Shown one piece after another: positions 1 to 8,849 of a stretch of DNA of 64,000 bases. The DNA is from Linderina pennispora (lineage: Eukaryota; Kickxellomycota; Kickxellomycetes; Kickxellales; Kickxellaceae). The stretch covers positions 806,001 to 870,000 of the forward strand of contig NW_024468257.1 in NCBI RefSeq assembly GCF_002104995.1. The letters run 5' to 3'. A program made the translations under genes and the position numbers. The notes beneath the pieces were generated by a model that was not told the DNA's origin, made no database searches, and worked only from the letters and a program-made list of their open reading frames with translations. Within the stretch, counting starts at the first letter, position 1. Each line of letters begins with the position of its first letter.

Positions 1-1
1 A

Positions 2-523
2 AAAGAACCAAGGCTACCACTGGATAGTATGCCACCGGTCTCTTGGAACAACAAGGACAACCGTGATGTCTATGCCCAAGAAGTCCTCCGCTTGAGCAAG
101 GTCAATTCGACCCGCCATATCGCTCGCGAACGTCAATTTGCCGCCGCACACAGAATGAATGAGGTTTATTCTAAGGCGACAAAAACGGGGAAACCCTATG
201 ACATTGGACATTGGGTCAAGGTGAAGAATATGGCCAAGAAGAAGTTGGACCCTCCATGGCTCGGCCCGTATATGGTGTGGGAACGTGCTCCGTTCAACAC
301 ATATAAGCTTGTGACGCCACAAGGACGCCGAGTTGCGGAACTGGTGCACCATGATCGTTTGAGCACATGGACCACAGCGATGCCACCCAAGACCATGGTT
401 ACCAGGAAAGGGCTACCCCTTCTTAAAGAGGAGGATGATGTGGTGATCACACCACAGTCACTCAAAGCCAATGCTTATGCGACTCAGCCGATCACAGATG
501 ATGAGACTGATTCATCACCCTAG
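2..523 (+). mobile_element. Ty3/gypsy-type retrotransposon, C-terminal end of integrase (partial)
   Basis: The reading frame is open from the left edge of the window, so this is the end of a longer pol polyprotein. About 60 residues in, it shows the block typical of the integrase C-terminal (GPY/F-like) region: basic KVKNMAKKKLDPPW, then LGPYMVWE, then TYKL..P.GR and VHHDRL. In active elements this part follows the integrase catalytic core and helps bind DNA. The frame ends in an acidic, Thr/Pro-rich tail. Protease, reverse transcriptase, RNase H and the 5' LTR lie outside the window, so I cannot say whether the copy is intact. Ty3/gypsy fits better than Ty1/copia because of the GPY motif. 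Family assignment is confident; finer clade is not. Confidence 0.75.
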
Positions 524-855
524 GCGAGGCCACATAGTTAAGGCTATAAAATAGACACCGGATCACTCCAGGAGTGACCCGGGAGGAATCATCTCTTCTT
601 GTTTAATAATATCAACTGTCCCTATCAATTGATTAGTGCCTGGGCGAGTAGACGAAGCTCGTGACCTTTAAATAGGGTCGCGACAAGGGGAAGGATAATG
701 TAGAGCGAAGACCCAGCAGGACAGGCTGCTGCTTTTTATCCTGGATCTTCACATGAGGAGATACGCAGTAACCGTATCGTCCACTGTCTAGGCACATCCA
801 GAATCCAATCTAGAAGTGCCATTATATTTCCAATAGTAGGTTTATTGCTTGTTAA
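524..855 (+). repeat. retrotransposon 3' region, putative polypurine tract and LTR
   Basis: This non-coding stretch directly follows the pol stop. It contains a hairpin (TCACTCC at 563-569 against GGAGTGA at 571-577), a TATAAAA-like string near 545, and a purine tract ACAAGGGGAAGG at 683-694. The purine tract is followed five bases later by TGTAG at 699, which would suit a polypurine tract and the TG start of a 3' LTR. I could not place the LTR end or a target-site duplication, because the 5' LTR is outside the window and the next gene (TAD3) begins to be coding at 856. The LTR may be truncated. Confidence 0.3.
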
Positions 856-1757
856 TTACGCATCGGACTTTTCAGGCATTGAACATTGGAACACAGAGAA
901 ATGGTGGTTGAGACCCTTGCGCGCATGCATTCCATAGTAGCTGATCCCACCGCCGCTCGCTGCGTTGATGAAAAATAACCGTCCGATCCGCGAGTGCACC
1001 AGCGCCATACAGCACCTACAATGAAACAGCTATTTAGCACCATATTTGTAAAACAGCACCTCCAATTTGCATTTGCCTCGACTTACATCACACATGGCTC
1101 GGTTATTGCAAACACATCTAGGCCCTCGCACAGGTACCCAGCCGTGTCACTTGGCTCATCATGCATGCGCTTGGCCGGCACCAGACTGTCATTCCGCGCC
1201 AGCTCCAGATCAGCCACCTTGCCAATACAGCACATAGCCGCATGTCTCAAGGGGTGATCTTGGGCCGTAGCACTAGCCACCACTGCATGGGTCTTGGGCT
1301 GACACATCACCACGCCCTCCTGTTCACTGCGCAAAATCTGCCCGGCAATGTACTTCCTCTCCTCCTCAGTAATCTCCACGCGATTCTGTGCCGGCGGACG
1401 GAATGCCACCGGCCACACATCCTTCCACTTGCTAAACTGATCGGCCGTGATCGGCGGCGTATCCGGCACTTGACAGATCTCCCCCAATGTCCATTCCGAG
1501 TCTTTCAGGATACGTAGCAATTCTTCCTCTGTTATAGCGCTAGTCTGGCAGAGGATTACCTGCAGAAAAGTGCTGGTTTTGCGCACGCGCTTCACATGCT
1601 CAATGCCAGTCAGCTTAGGCAAATGCTTGGCGATGAACGAAAGCAATTGCGAGGTCTTCTGCGGCGAGATCGTAGTTGTGTAGACGGTCTCGGTTGTCAG
1701 TGCGCGTTGTTCGTCTGGCGTCGGGATCCGCGTGATCTCAAATGAAGTGCTGCTCAT
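856..1757 (-). CDS. TAD3: tRNA-specific adenosine deaminase subunit TAD3 (ADAT3-like)
   Basis: Non-catalytic partner of TAD2 in the heterodimer that converts A34 to inosine at the tRNA wobble position. Two exons on the minus strand, 1757-1087 and 1015-856, separated by a 71-nt intron (donor GTAAGT, acceptor TGTAG). Splicing restores EPCVMCCMALVHSR, the zinc-binding PCxxC block of the deaminase fold. The first zinc ligand lies in HPLRHAAM: the glutamate of a catalytic HxE motif is replaced by alanine, as expected for a TAD3/ADAT3 subunit (human has valine). The C-terminus has GMHARKGLNHHFSVF, also typical of ADAT3. An upstream in-frame Met exists at 1805; I chose 1757 because MSSTSFEITR looks like the natural start and the extension is not conserved in character. 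Confidence 0.88.
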
Positions 1758-2439
1758 GATCGGATGGAAAAATACATGCGAGTGCAGGGGAGTTGTTTGT
1801 ATCACACTATTGGGAGACTGTTGGGTATGGTAACTTTATCAATGTTTTGGGTTAAGGTGATGGGCCATTTTTTGTTTTAGTTTTAGAAATGCGCCCCTTG
1901 TATCTACTCACTGAGACACACGTTGGGCACCAGGCGAGGGGTATGTTGGCCACCGCCTAGCTATCAAATGGAGATACTTTGCTGCACTTCATCCTAGCTA
2001 TTATTACCTATGTCTCAATATATAGCGTAGGGAAAGGTCGCTCGACGGGCAAAGCGCTCGGTAGTCTAGGGCTATTCTCAGTATACGTAGACGTACATTC
2101 CGCTTGACCTGGTGCAAAACAAGGTTCCTAAAAACAAGTAATGAAGCAAAGGCGGTTGCTCTCTCTGTGCAGACCGTAGCTTCCTAGGCAAGTAGCTGAG
2201 GATTTCTGCTTTGTATTGCCTGCAAACACCCAATCAAACCCGCTTTCTGGCCACGGCTGGTATCTGTGATGTTTCTGGCATCATTGCTGAAACGCCTACC
2301 GCTCGTCTTAAAAAGACAGATCATTGCCGCCCTTTTTATCTCTTCTTCATTGTGGCTTGCTTGCTTTATTCACTCACCCATGTTCTCTTCCATCGCTTCA
2401 CCTGCCCAATCTCTCCCTGCTCTCATGCTTTAACAGATT
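1758..2439. other. intergenic region upstream of TAD3
   Basis: AT-rich non-coding DNA between the TAD3 start and the decayed gene to the right. It should contain the TAD3 promoter on the minus strand. I see no convincing gene, RNA or repeat here. Confidence 0.5.
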
Positions 2440-3489
2440 GTTGAATATACAGCTGATGATAGCTGGGCAACTAGAAAGCATCGGTATAGTGATGGCTCAC
2501 ATTTTCCCGATATGGTGTCATTAATTGGCGTGTGCTCTGCATGGAGGAACGCAGACTTGGATAGGATTTACTGAGATATCAATTGGTGCATCATTGATAT
2601 CATACATTGTTAAGTTCTGTCTAAAGAGGATAGATTCTGGGCGCCTATGGGGCTACCTTGCGCTCTAGCAACGCACAGCAGTTCTCGCGTCAAAATTCTG
2701 ACGCTGCATTTCTCTATCTCGGAAATTTTAGATGATACCTTACTTGGACACTTCAAAGAGCCACCTTCTGACAATTTAGTACTCTCTGGTGTCTCAACCA
2801 TCGGACTTGTATCTGACACCAATTGGCCAAGCGATTATGATATGGTTCAGTGCGACGATCCAACCTACGCCCAGGAATTCTGCGACGAGGTGAGCCGGAT
2901 GCTCCCTAACGCAAAGAACCGCATTATCTCTCGGTCCGATATACTAGGTGACCATGGTTTAGCTTGTTTGTCCTTACTTTTATTTCGGGTCTTGTTGACA
3001 ACTCGATTTCGATCGGTATCTATGAGTTCTTGGATCAGCGTCCCTGTTATTATCATCAGCATGCATAGACTGTCAATCGGTATCACATCAGCCAAATCGC
3101 CTGAAATCGAACTCGTTCGTCGCAGCGCTACCAGGTTGGAGAATTTAGACATTAAGGGAAAGCAGCCACGCGTGTTCACAGCGATTGCTTGCACAAACAT
3201 GGATTGTATCGGGGACCTCTATAGGCAGTAGTATCCACTCCAAACCCCTTGTGATCCTGGATGTGTGCAGATATAAAAACGACCTGATGGCCAGCTGCAG
3301 AATGGTAACGATACTGTCCATACTGTGCCCGGCCATCAGACGCATACAGAAAACAAGGTAGTGGGTGGCTCGGGAGTTCCAGTGCTATATATTGGTGATA
3401 AGTCCATCAAGCGACTAGATATCGAGGGAAGCGAGAATTACAAATCACTTATCACTCGCCTTCAGCTTTTGGATCTCTCAGCACATTAG
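2440..3489 (+). pseudogene. decayed F-box/LRR-like gene (tentative)
   Basis: Several short open pieces in different frames read like one degraded protein. Around 2517-2572 a frame gives LIGVCSAWRNADLDRIY, which resembles the CxxWR segment that follows an F-box helix, and is then hit by a stop. Residues from 2647 to about 2950 carry SRVKILTLHFS and FCDEVSRMLPNAK, like the scattered leucine-rich lines of large fungal F-box-like families. Near 3400-3489 another frame gives IKRLDIEGSENYKSLITRLQLLDLSAH-type LRR text before a stop. No single long frame survives, and the piece lies close to a retrotransposon end. The family call is a guess from the feel of the motifs; decay is the more certain part. 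Confidence 0.35.
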
Positions 3490-3851
3490 CATCCAGTAGA
3501 GGGTAATATATGAAGCACTTGTATGTACACATGCTAAAGATACATATACTAAATGATCATCAAATCCATCATTCACGCATTATTCATTTCATAAGCAACA
3601 GCAGTTCCCAGCTGCATTTGTAGTTAGCCAGTCTTGTATTAGACTGAAAGTGGAATGGAAGGTGCATTTATATATGTGCTTGTAGATCTTATGTTGCACT
3701 CGCTGGTGACCACAGAGGCAGCGATAATAGCAAGCTTGATGTAGCACCACATGCGTACTCAATATCTGCATATAAAATTGTACAGGAATATATTGAGTGT
3801 TGAAAAATTAAATAATATCACACAAGTTTTAAGGGGATATATAACGGATAT
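3490..3851. other. intergenic region, AT-rich
   Basis: Short AT-rich gap between the decayed gene and the convergent end of the MFS gene. Nothing recognisable. Confidence 0.5.
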
Positions 3852-5702
3852 CTATTCGCTGTCCAAAGGCACGTCTCTTGGCCCGGCCTTGAGCGGGCTC
3901 TCTTCCAGAGCCATTGCCAGTACAAAGGCAATGACCAGAAACGGCAGCAGCACCCAGAGCCCTAGTGCCATTGAGTGCATGTATGCATTGGCGATTTTTG
4001 CGCGCAGAGGGCCAGGAATCGTCGTTGCATACACTACGCTAACATCGCGCCGTGCCTCGCCAATAATCTTCTGAGCAGCTGGCGATTCACCTGCAGCACC
4101 TGCCGCCAGGATATGAGCGAGCCGGTTGCGATGCACTGCGCCAAACAGAGCCACGCCTATCACACCGCCAATACTCAAGAAGAATTCACACAGCGGCGTC
4201 ACCGTCGCCACGAACCGCGGATGTGTTGTCGCCTGCGCCGCGATCACATTCGCTATTATTACATTGCCCATGCCTGCACCGGGCACCAAAAGCAGCAGTG
4301 CCTGTGCGATCGGTGGCACCTTGCCCAGCAGAGCCAGAAGAACGACACCTGCAGCCATCACTGCCGGGCCTAGGCGCAGAAGCAGTCGGTACTTGCCCGT
4401 AGCTGACATTGCGTAGCCGCTGGCGAACGACGAGATGCTAAGCGCTATGCCGAACGGCAAAACCAGCAGGCCAGCACGCATCGCGCTGACGCCGAATGCT
4501 GCCGAGAAATATACAGGCATGTAAAAGATCACCGCAAACATAGTCATGCCGCAGAAGAACGTCACCATACACGCAATCACCAGGTTGCGCACGCCAAACA
4601 CCCACATTGGCACCAGCGGCTCATTGTGGACATTCAGCTCCACCACGACAAACAGCCCCAGCAACAGCCCACCCAGTGCCAGACACGCAATCGTCGTCGG
4701 CGCCGTCCATGCCAGCATTGTGCCGCCTATGTTCATGCCCACTATCAGAAGCGAGATGCTGGAGACGATCACTGCCATGCCTGCGTAGTCCAGCCGCACG
4801 CCAGTGCGCCGCGCCGGCTCAGCACACAGCACTAATGCCAGATACAGCAGCGTCGCTGTACCCACGCCCATGTCTGTGTAGAATGCTGCACGCCAGCCCA
4901 CATGGTCTGCAAACATCCCACCAACCAGCGGCCCCGCGGCATTCGACAGGCCAAAGCAGATCTGCAGGCACCCGAGGAACCGCCCGCGTCGCTCCAGCTC
5001 CACCAGATCCGAGATCACAATAATCGAGAGATTCAGCATCCCGCCGCATGCCACGCCCGAGATCCCGCGCGCGCAAATGAACACCGCCATGCTCGGCGCT
5101 GTAGCAGACAAGGCTGCGCCGGCCACAAACGCCGCCAGTGCCAGCCCCAGCACCATCCGCCGCCCGAACGCCTCTGCCACGCGTCCCGATATGATATTCG
5201 CGCACGTTGAGCACAGCATGAACACTGTCGGCACCCACTCCATCTTGTCCAAAGCCTTGAAATCGTCTGCGATCCGTGTCAGGATAGTCGACGTCACTGT
5301 CTGGTCCAGCCCTGACAGAAATATCGTGAAAAACAAGCCTCCAAAAATCAGCATGCGCCGCGCTGTGCCCAGCTCTGCCTTTCCTGTCAGCCCCTGGCAT
5401 TTACCCGCCGACAGTGGTGCAGTAGATGAGCTGCGTGCTGATGTCACCGAATGTGAAACCTTCCGCCCTCCCTCGCCGCTCTCCACAAATGACCCATTAC
5501 TGCAGTACTGAGTCATGCTGATGTCTGTGGTGTTGCCCTCAGACGAGGCTGCTGACCCTGGCCGTGCTGCCTCCTCGAGATTGCCGCTCGAGTGCGAGCG
5601 CACATGCCGATATGATGATCGCCATGGCCCCTGGTATGTGCTGGACGGCATTCTGAGCAGTGGCTGAGACCATCCAGATGGTCGCTGTGGTGTGGCGCGC
5701 AT
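3852..5702 (-). CDS. MFS multidrug transporter, 14-TM DHA2 type
   Basis: A 616-residue uninterrupted protein. The first ~110 residues are hydrophilic and Ser-rich, then 14 hydrophobic segments follow. Key drug:H+ antiporter marks are visible: GLDQTVTSTIL with ADDF in the first membrane segment (DHA2 motif D1), GRVAEAFGRR as motif A between segments 2 and 3, and ARGISGVACGGM in segment 4. This class exports small toxic compounds or siderophore-like molecules across the plasma or vacuolar membrane using the proton gradient; the substrate cannot be read from the sequence. No intron or frame break is seen. A TATATATT-like box lies at 5824-5830 on the minus strand, about 120 nt upstream of the start. 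Family call sure, substrate unknown. Confidence 0.88.
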   Translation of the reverse strand: MRATPQRPSGWSQPLLRMPSSTYQGPWRSSYRHVRSHSSGNLEEAARPGSAASSEGNTTDISMTQYCSNGSFVESGEGGRKVSHSVTSARSSSTAPLSAGKCQGLTGKAELGTARRMLIFGGLFFTIFLSGLDQTVTSTILTRIADDFKALDKMEWVPTVFMLCSTCANIISGRVAEAFGRRMVLGLALAAFVAGAALSATAPSMAVFICARGISGVACGGMLNLSIIVISDLVELERRGRFLGCLQICFGLSNAAGPLVGGMFADHVGWRAAFYTDMGVGTATLLYLALVLCAEPARRTGVRLDYAGMAVIVSSISLLIVGMNIGGTMLAWTAPTTIACLALGGLLLGLFVVVELNVHNEPLVPMWVFGVRNLVIACMVTFFCGMTMFAVIFYMPVYFSAAFGVSAMRAGLLVLPFGIALSISSFASGYAMSATGKYRLLLRLGPAVMAAGVVLLALLGKVPPIAQALLLLVPGAGMGNVIIANVIAAQATTHPRFVATVTPLCEFFLSIGGVIGVALFGAVHRNRLAHILAAGAAGESPAAQKIIGEARRDVSVVYATTIPGPLRAKIANAYMHSMALGLWVLLPFLVIAFVLAMALEESPLKAGPRDVPLDSE

Positions 5703-5823
5703 GGGAAAGAAGAAAAAAGTATATGGTGGGAATAATGCTTGAATGGAATACGGGTAGAAAGAAAAAAGTGAAAAAAAAAACTAGATGTGGAATATTGCTC
5801 GCAGATGCCGTGCTGTATTGAAA

Positions 5824-5830
5824 ATATATA
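5824..5830 (-). promoter_or_regulatory. TATA-like box of the DHA2-type MFS gene
   Basis: On the minus strand this reads TATATATT-like sequence about 120 nt upstream of the MFS start at 5702, the same spacing seen for several TATA boxes in this window. Confidence 0.4.
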
Positions 5831-7003
5831 GGTGCATGCGACACTGAAACTTGGGGCCCAGAAATAGCTGAAAATAATTAATTGTGCTTGGAAGGGGGAG
5901 AAAGTAGAGACAAGCCGCGTGGAATGGTTTATATTATTGTTCTGCTCTGCCCCCTCTTCAGGCCCAGTTCGTTCGGCCTACGCCAATCTCTCCTGCTTTT
6001 CTATTATCTCTGGAGCACAGAGGCAGGCGCGAAACCGGCAGAAACACGAGTGCTCAATGCCTTCACACAAAAAGACGGCTGTGGAGATGTGGTTTTGTGC
6101 GCAGCAGCCGTGCGTGATGGATAACTGAAGCCCTTGGACTCCAGATGAAAGCCAATGTACGGTTAGCCACTGGGTAATGAAACGTGCGTGCGCTCTCAGC
6201 AAGGAATAGTTTTCGTTTCCAAAAGAACAGCGCTGGTGCACAGGCGAGATTGATAAATAGCTTTGCCGGTTACTGCTTTTGGAGCGAGGCCCAGACGAAA
6301 TTACGATGTGGCCGCACTCAAGGGAATGCGCTGGAATTGCATGTAGCGGGTGCTTCCCGCCAACGGTTTTCGATGGCAAAACAATACGGCGGGAGCAAGC
6401 GACATCCGGAATCGCTTGGCATGGGGGTTGCCGAAGCAGCTGACAAAGCAAAAAGGGCGGATTGCGTGGCATTCAGGCAACTGACATCTGGTAGGTGGTG
6501 CAACAGAGTTACATGGCTGGCCAAGCATCGGGGGTACAGTACAATCCGCCATCGATAACAAGTGATGCAGCGGAGAATGGCAGCATTGTGCCTGGCAATG
6601 ATGTTACTTGGCACTCAATGGGCATGTTTTTTCCATGCTGTGCAGATCCGGGAGCAAGGGGATGGTCTGCTAGTTTTGAAGGATGAACAAATGGAATTCG
6701 CCTGGCATATGCACCGTAAATGAGGTGGCTGGCAGGCTGCACACCGTGTTGGGCCTGAATCGCTCAGCATGCCAAGAAGCCGTCGGTCCGAACTGTGCTT
6801 GCAATGTCTGCTATTCTTTGCCTCGGCTCACTGGCAGCCCAGCAGCCGCATTGTATTTCGGGCACGGCATGAGGCAGGGCCCAATATACACATCGGCACA
6901 CTCGGCTAATTGATGCCGACTTTTCCATGCTTGGGCAAAAAGCCTCACTGTATATTTATTTTTAGCCAACAAACGAGCATTGGAATAAAGAAAACCCCAG
7001 GTC
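5831..7003. other. intergenic region between MFS gene and LSM2
   Basis: About 1.2 kb without a supported gene. Open frames up to 164 codons exist but have no recognisable motif and cysteine/arginine-rich composition typical of chance frames. It presumably holds the upstream control region of the MFS gene and the LSM2 3' end. Confidence 0.5.
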
Positions 7004-7324
7004 TCAGGCAGCGGCAGCCGCTGGCTTGCCCTGCTGCATCTGCTGTGTTGACTGTGCTTCGCGCCGTGCCGCATCCTGCAGCAGCGCCGTGTCGACAGTT
7101 GGAGGCGAGAGCTGCACGTAACGCACAACAGAGCCACGAATGAAGCAGTTCTTGACTGACAGCATGTGCGGGTACCGCGCCTCGTCCACGACCCGGATAT
7201 CTTTGAGCTTGAAGTTCAGGAACTGGTCCACCGATTCGAGCGTGCCCTGGATCGCCAGGTCGTTCTTGAGCTCAACTGTCACCTGCTGGCCGACCTGCGT
7301 CTTGAAAAACGAATAAAACAGCAT
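7004..7324 (-). CDS. LSM2: U6 snRNA-associated Sm-like protein LSm2
   Basis: A single-exon gene of 106 residues, the normal family length plus a short Gln/Ala tail. LSm2 is one ring subunit of the LSm2-8 complex that binds the U6 snRNA 3' end in the nucleus and of the LSm1-7 complex that activates decapping of mRNA in the cytoplasm. The start MLFYSFFKTQVG, the Sm1 block VELKNDLAIQGTLESVDQFLN and the Sm2 block MLSVKNCFIRGSVVRYVQL are nearly the same as in animals and plants. Start codon is unambiguous. Confidence 0.97.
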   Translation of the reverse strand: MLFYSFFKTQVGQQVTVELKNDLAIQGTLESVDQFLNFKLKDIRVVDEARYPHMLSVKNCFIRGSVVRYVQLSPPTVDTALLQDAARREAQSTQQMQQGKPAAAAA

Positions 7325-7594
7325 TCGTAGGAAAGCAAGTGTTTGGAATAAACGTGGAGGTGCTATTTTTCATTGTTTACTTCCCCATATTTGCATCCAA
7401 TTCTCTGGCCATCACGATTGGATGCAGATATGGTTCGGTTTTTTTTTTGGGTCATGTTCTGCTGCGCAGGCCTGGTAACCCAAACTGTGGTGCAGCCATA
7501 TGTTTATTGGTTTTAGAATGCGAATAGGTGGGCTTGAATATGTCGTGTGGGTGAAATTGTACTGAAAGGTAGTGCCGAGGGGTGCAGGTTAAGC

Positions 7595-8302
7595 TTAAAA
7601 AATATACTTCTGTCCGTAGCTCCCGGTCGACGCTGCTGATGTATCCATGTGAACCAATCCTCCATCAGCACAGGTGTTGCGTCGACAAAGTGGATCCTCG
7701 ACTGAATATGGCGGAGGGTCTTCTTGGCTATCTGCTGCCAACCCGATAGGAAGGTGATAGTGTTCATGAAGTAGCGGAGAGGCGACGACATTGTGGTGAA
7801 TATTTGCTGAGGCAGCACATGTTTCTTGCTGATTGTCTACCGCTACATCCGTATCTGGCTGTACTGTTTGGCTACTAACTGGTGTAGCACCAGTTATGTC
7901 GTGGCCAAACATCCTTTGTCCTCCTCTCAGTGGCTCCTGGTACGTCTCATACCATCTCTTCAGCCTGGGTTTCAGCTGCTCTAGGATCGTCAGTACAATG
8001 TCGCACTGCCTGTTGGCTACAGTTTTTTGTTCTGCATAACCAGACAGCCTGTACTCTGGGTGCGTTGGCAGGTGGCTGATAACAACTACCAAGTAGCGCA
8101 GGAATAAAACAAAGGCTAGCCTCAGGTCCTCGGCAATAAGTCTTTGGTCAGCCTTCATGAGCAGCTTGTCCAGACACAGGTATATGTGCTGTATTGGGCG
8201 TTGCAAGTCAACCTTGGTCTGTGCCAGTTGTACAAGTTGCTGGAGCGACTGAATTCTTTCAACAGACAGCCAAGTAGTATGCAGTCTTTCCAGATCAGCC
8301 AT
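7595..8302 (-). CDS. AMSH-like N-terminal domain protein without JAMM domain
   Basis: A 235-residue protein whose first ~130 residues are a diverged copy of the N-terminal half of the AMSH gene just upstream on the same strand. Shared landmarks are LVQLAQTKVDLQRPI, YLCLDKLLMKADQRLI, the PEYRLSGYAEQK helix and ILEQLKPRLKRWYETYQE, corresponding to LVQAAQVNIDPKRSI, SLENLLAKADDQLI, HEYRLPKYAKQK and ILERLKPTLQRRYEVYQE. This is the USP8-dimerisation/MIT-like module that binds ESCRT-III tails. After it comes ~100 residues of Pro/Ser-containing linker and then a stop, with no HxHP metalloprotease motif. It could be a truncated duplicate, a dominant regulator of the full enzyme, or an adaptor. The frame is intact, which argues against a fresh pseudogene. 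Confidence 0.7.
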   Translation of the reverse strand: MADLERLHTTWLSVERIQSLQQLVQLAQTKVDLQRPIQHIYLCLDKLLMKADQRLIAEDLRLAFVLFLRYLVVVISHLPTHPEYRLSGYAEQKTVANRQCDIVLTILEQLKPRLKRWYETYQEPLRGGQRMFGHDITGATPVSSQTVQPDTDVAVDNQQETCAASANIHHNVVASPLLHEHYHLPIGLAADSQEDPPPYSVEDPLCRRNTCADGGLVHMDTSAASTGSYGQKYIF

Positions 8303-8849
8303 TTCCTAAGGGGTGGTTCTATTTGGTATACAGGTATACTGCAAAAGTGATTTAGTGAAGAGAACAAGAAATAGCGCCCTGAAAGCGACCAACACACCAC
8401 TATTTGAAGTATCTGGCTGGTACTTTTGAACCACACGCCTTCCAGTACTATATTCTTAGATGGGAAGTAGTGAATTGAATGAGTTCACTGTTTATATGCC
8501 AAGACTCAGTGTAGCCTGTCTTGGGTAATAAGGGGGCGGGCTTTCACGAATTTGCAATATGTAGAATGGCAAGGAACTGCCATACAATGCCTATATTTGC
8601 TCACATAAATACTGAATGCATCCGTTCGCTTATTTGCAAACGGGTAAACCACATTATTCACAATGGCAGCTCTCCTGTACCGTCGCATATCGCTCAGGCG
8701 CCAATAAAATCCAAAGGCTAACTCCAGGATTTAGCTTCATCTCTCCAGAGTCGTAGTTTTGCGATGACACAAACAAATATCTCACAGGCATGTCTTCATG
8801 ACATGTGTCCACCCTTTTAACTCGGGCAAGATAATGCGTATATTTGCTC
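8303..8849. other. gap between the two AMSH-type genes
   Basis: About 550 bp without a coding signal on either strand. It separates the end of the full-length AMSH gene from the start of its truncated paralogue and should hold the promoter of the latter. Confidence 0.5.

Noticed and set aside
699-1020. A 322-bp LTR running from TGTAG to CTACA
   Set aside because: The CTACA at 1016-1020 is the splice acceptor (TGTAG on the minus strand) of the TAD3 intron, and 856-1015 is TAD3 coding sequence.
5978-6472. 164-codon minus-strand open frame in the MFS-LSM2 gap
   Set aside because: No recognisable motif, chance-like composition and no promoter elements.
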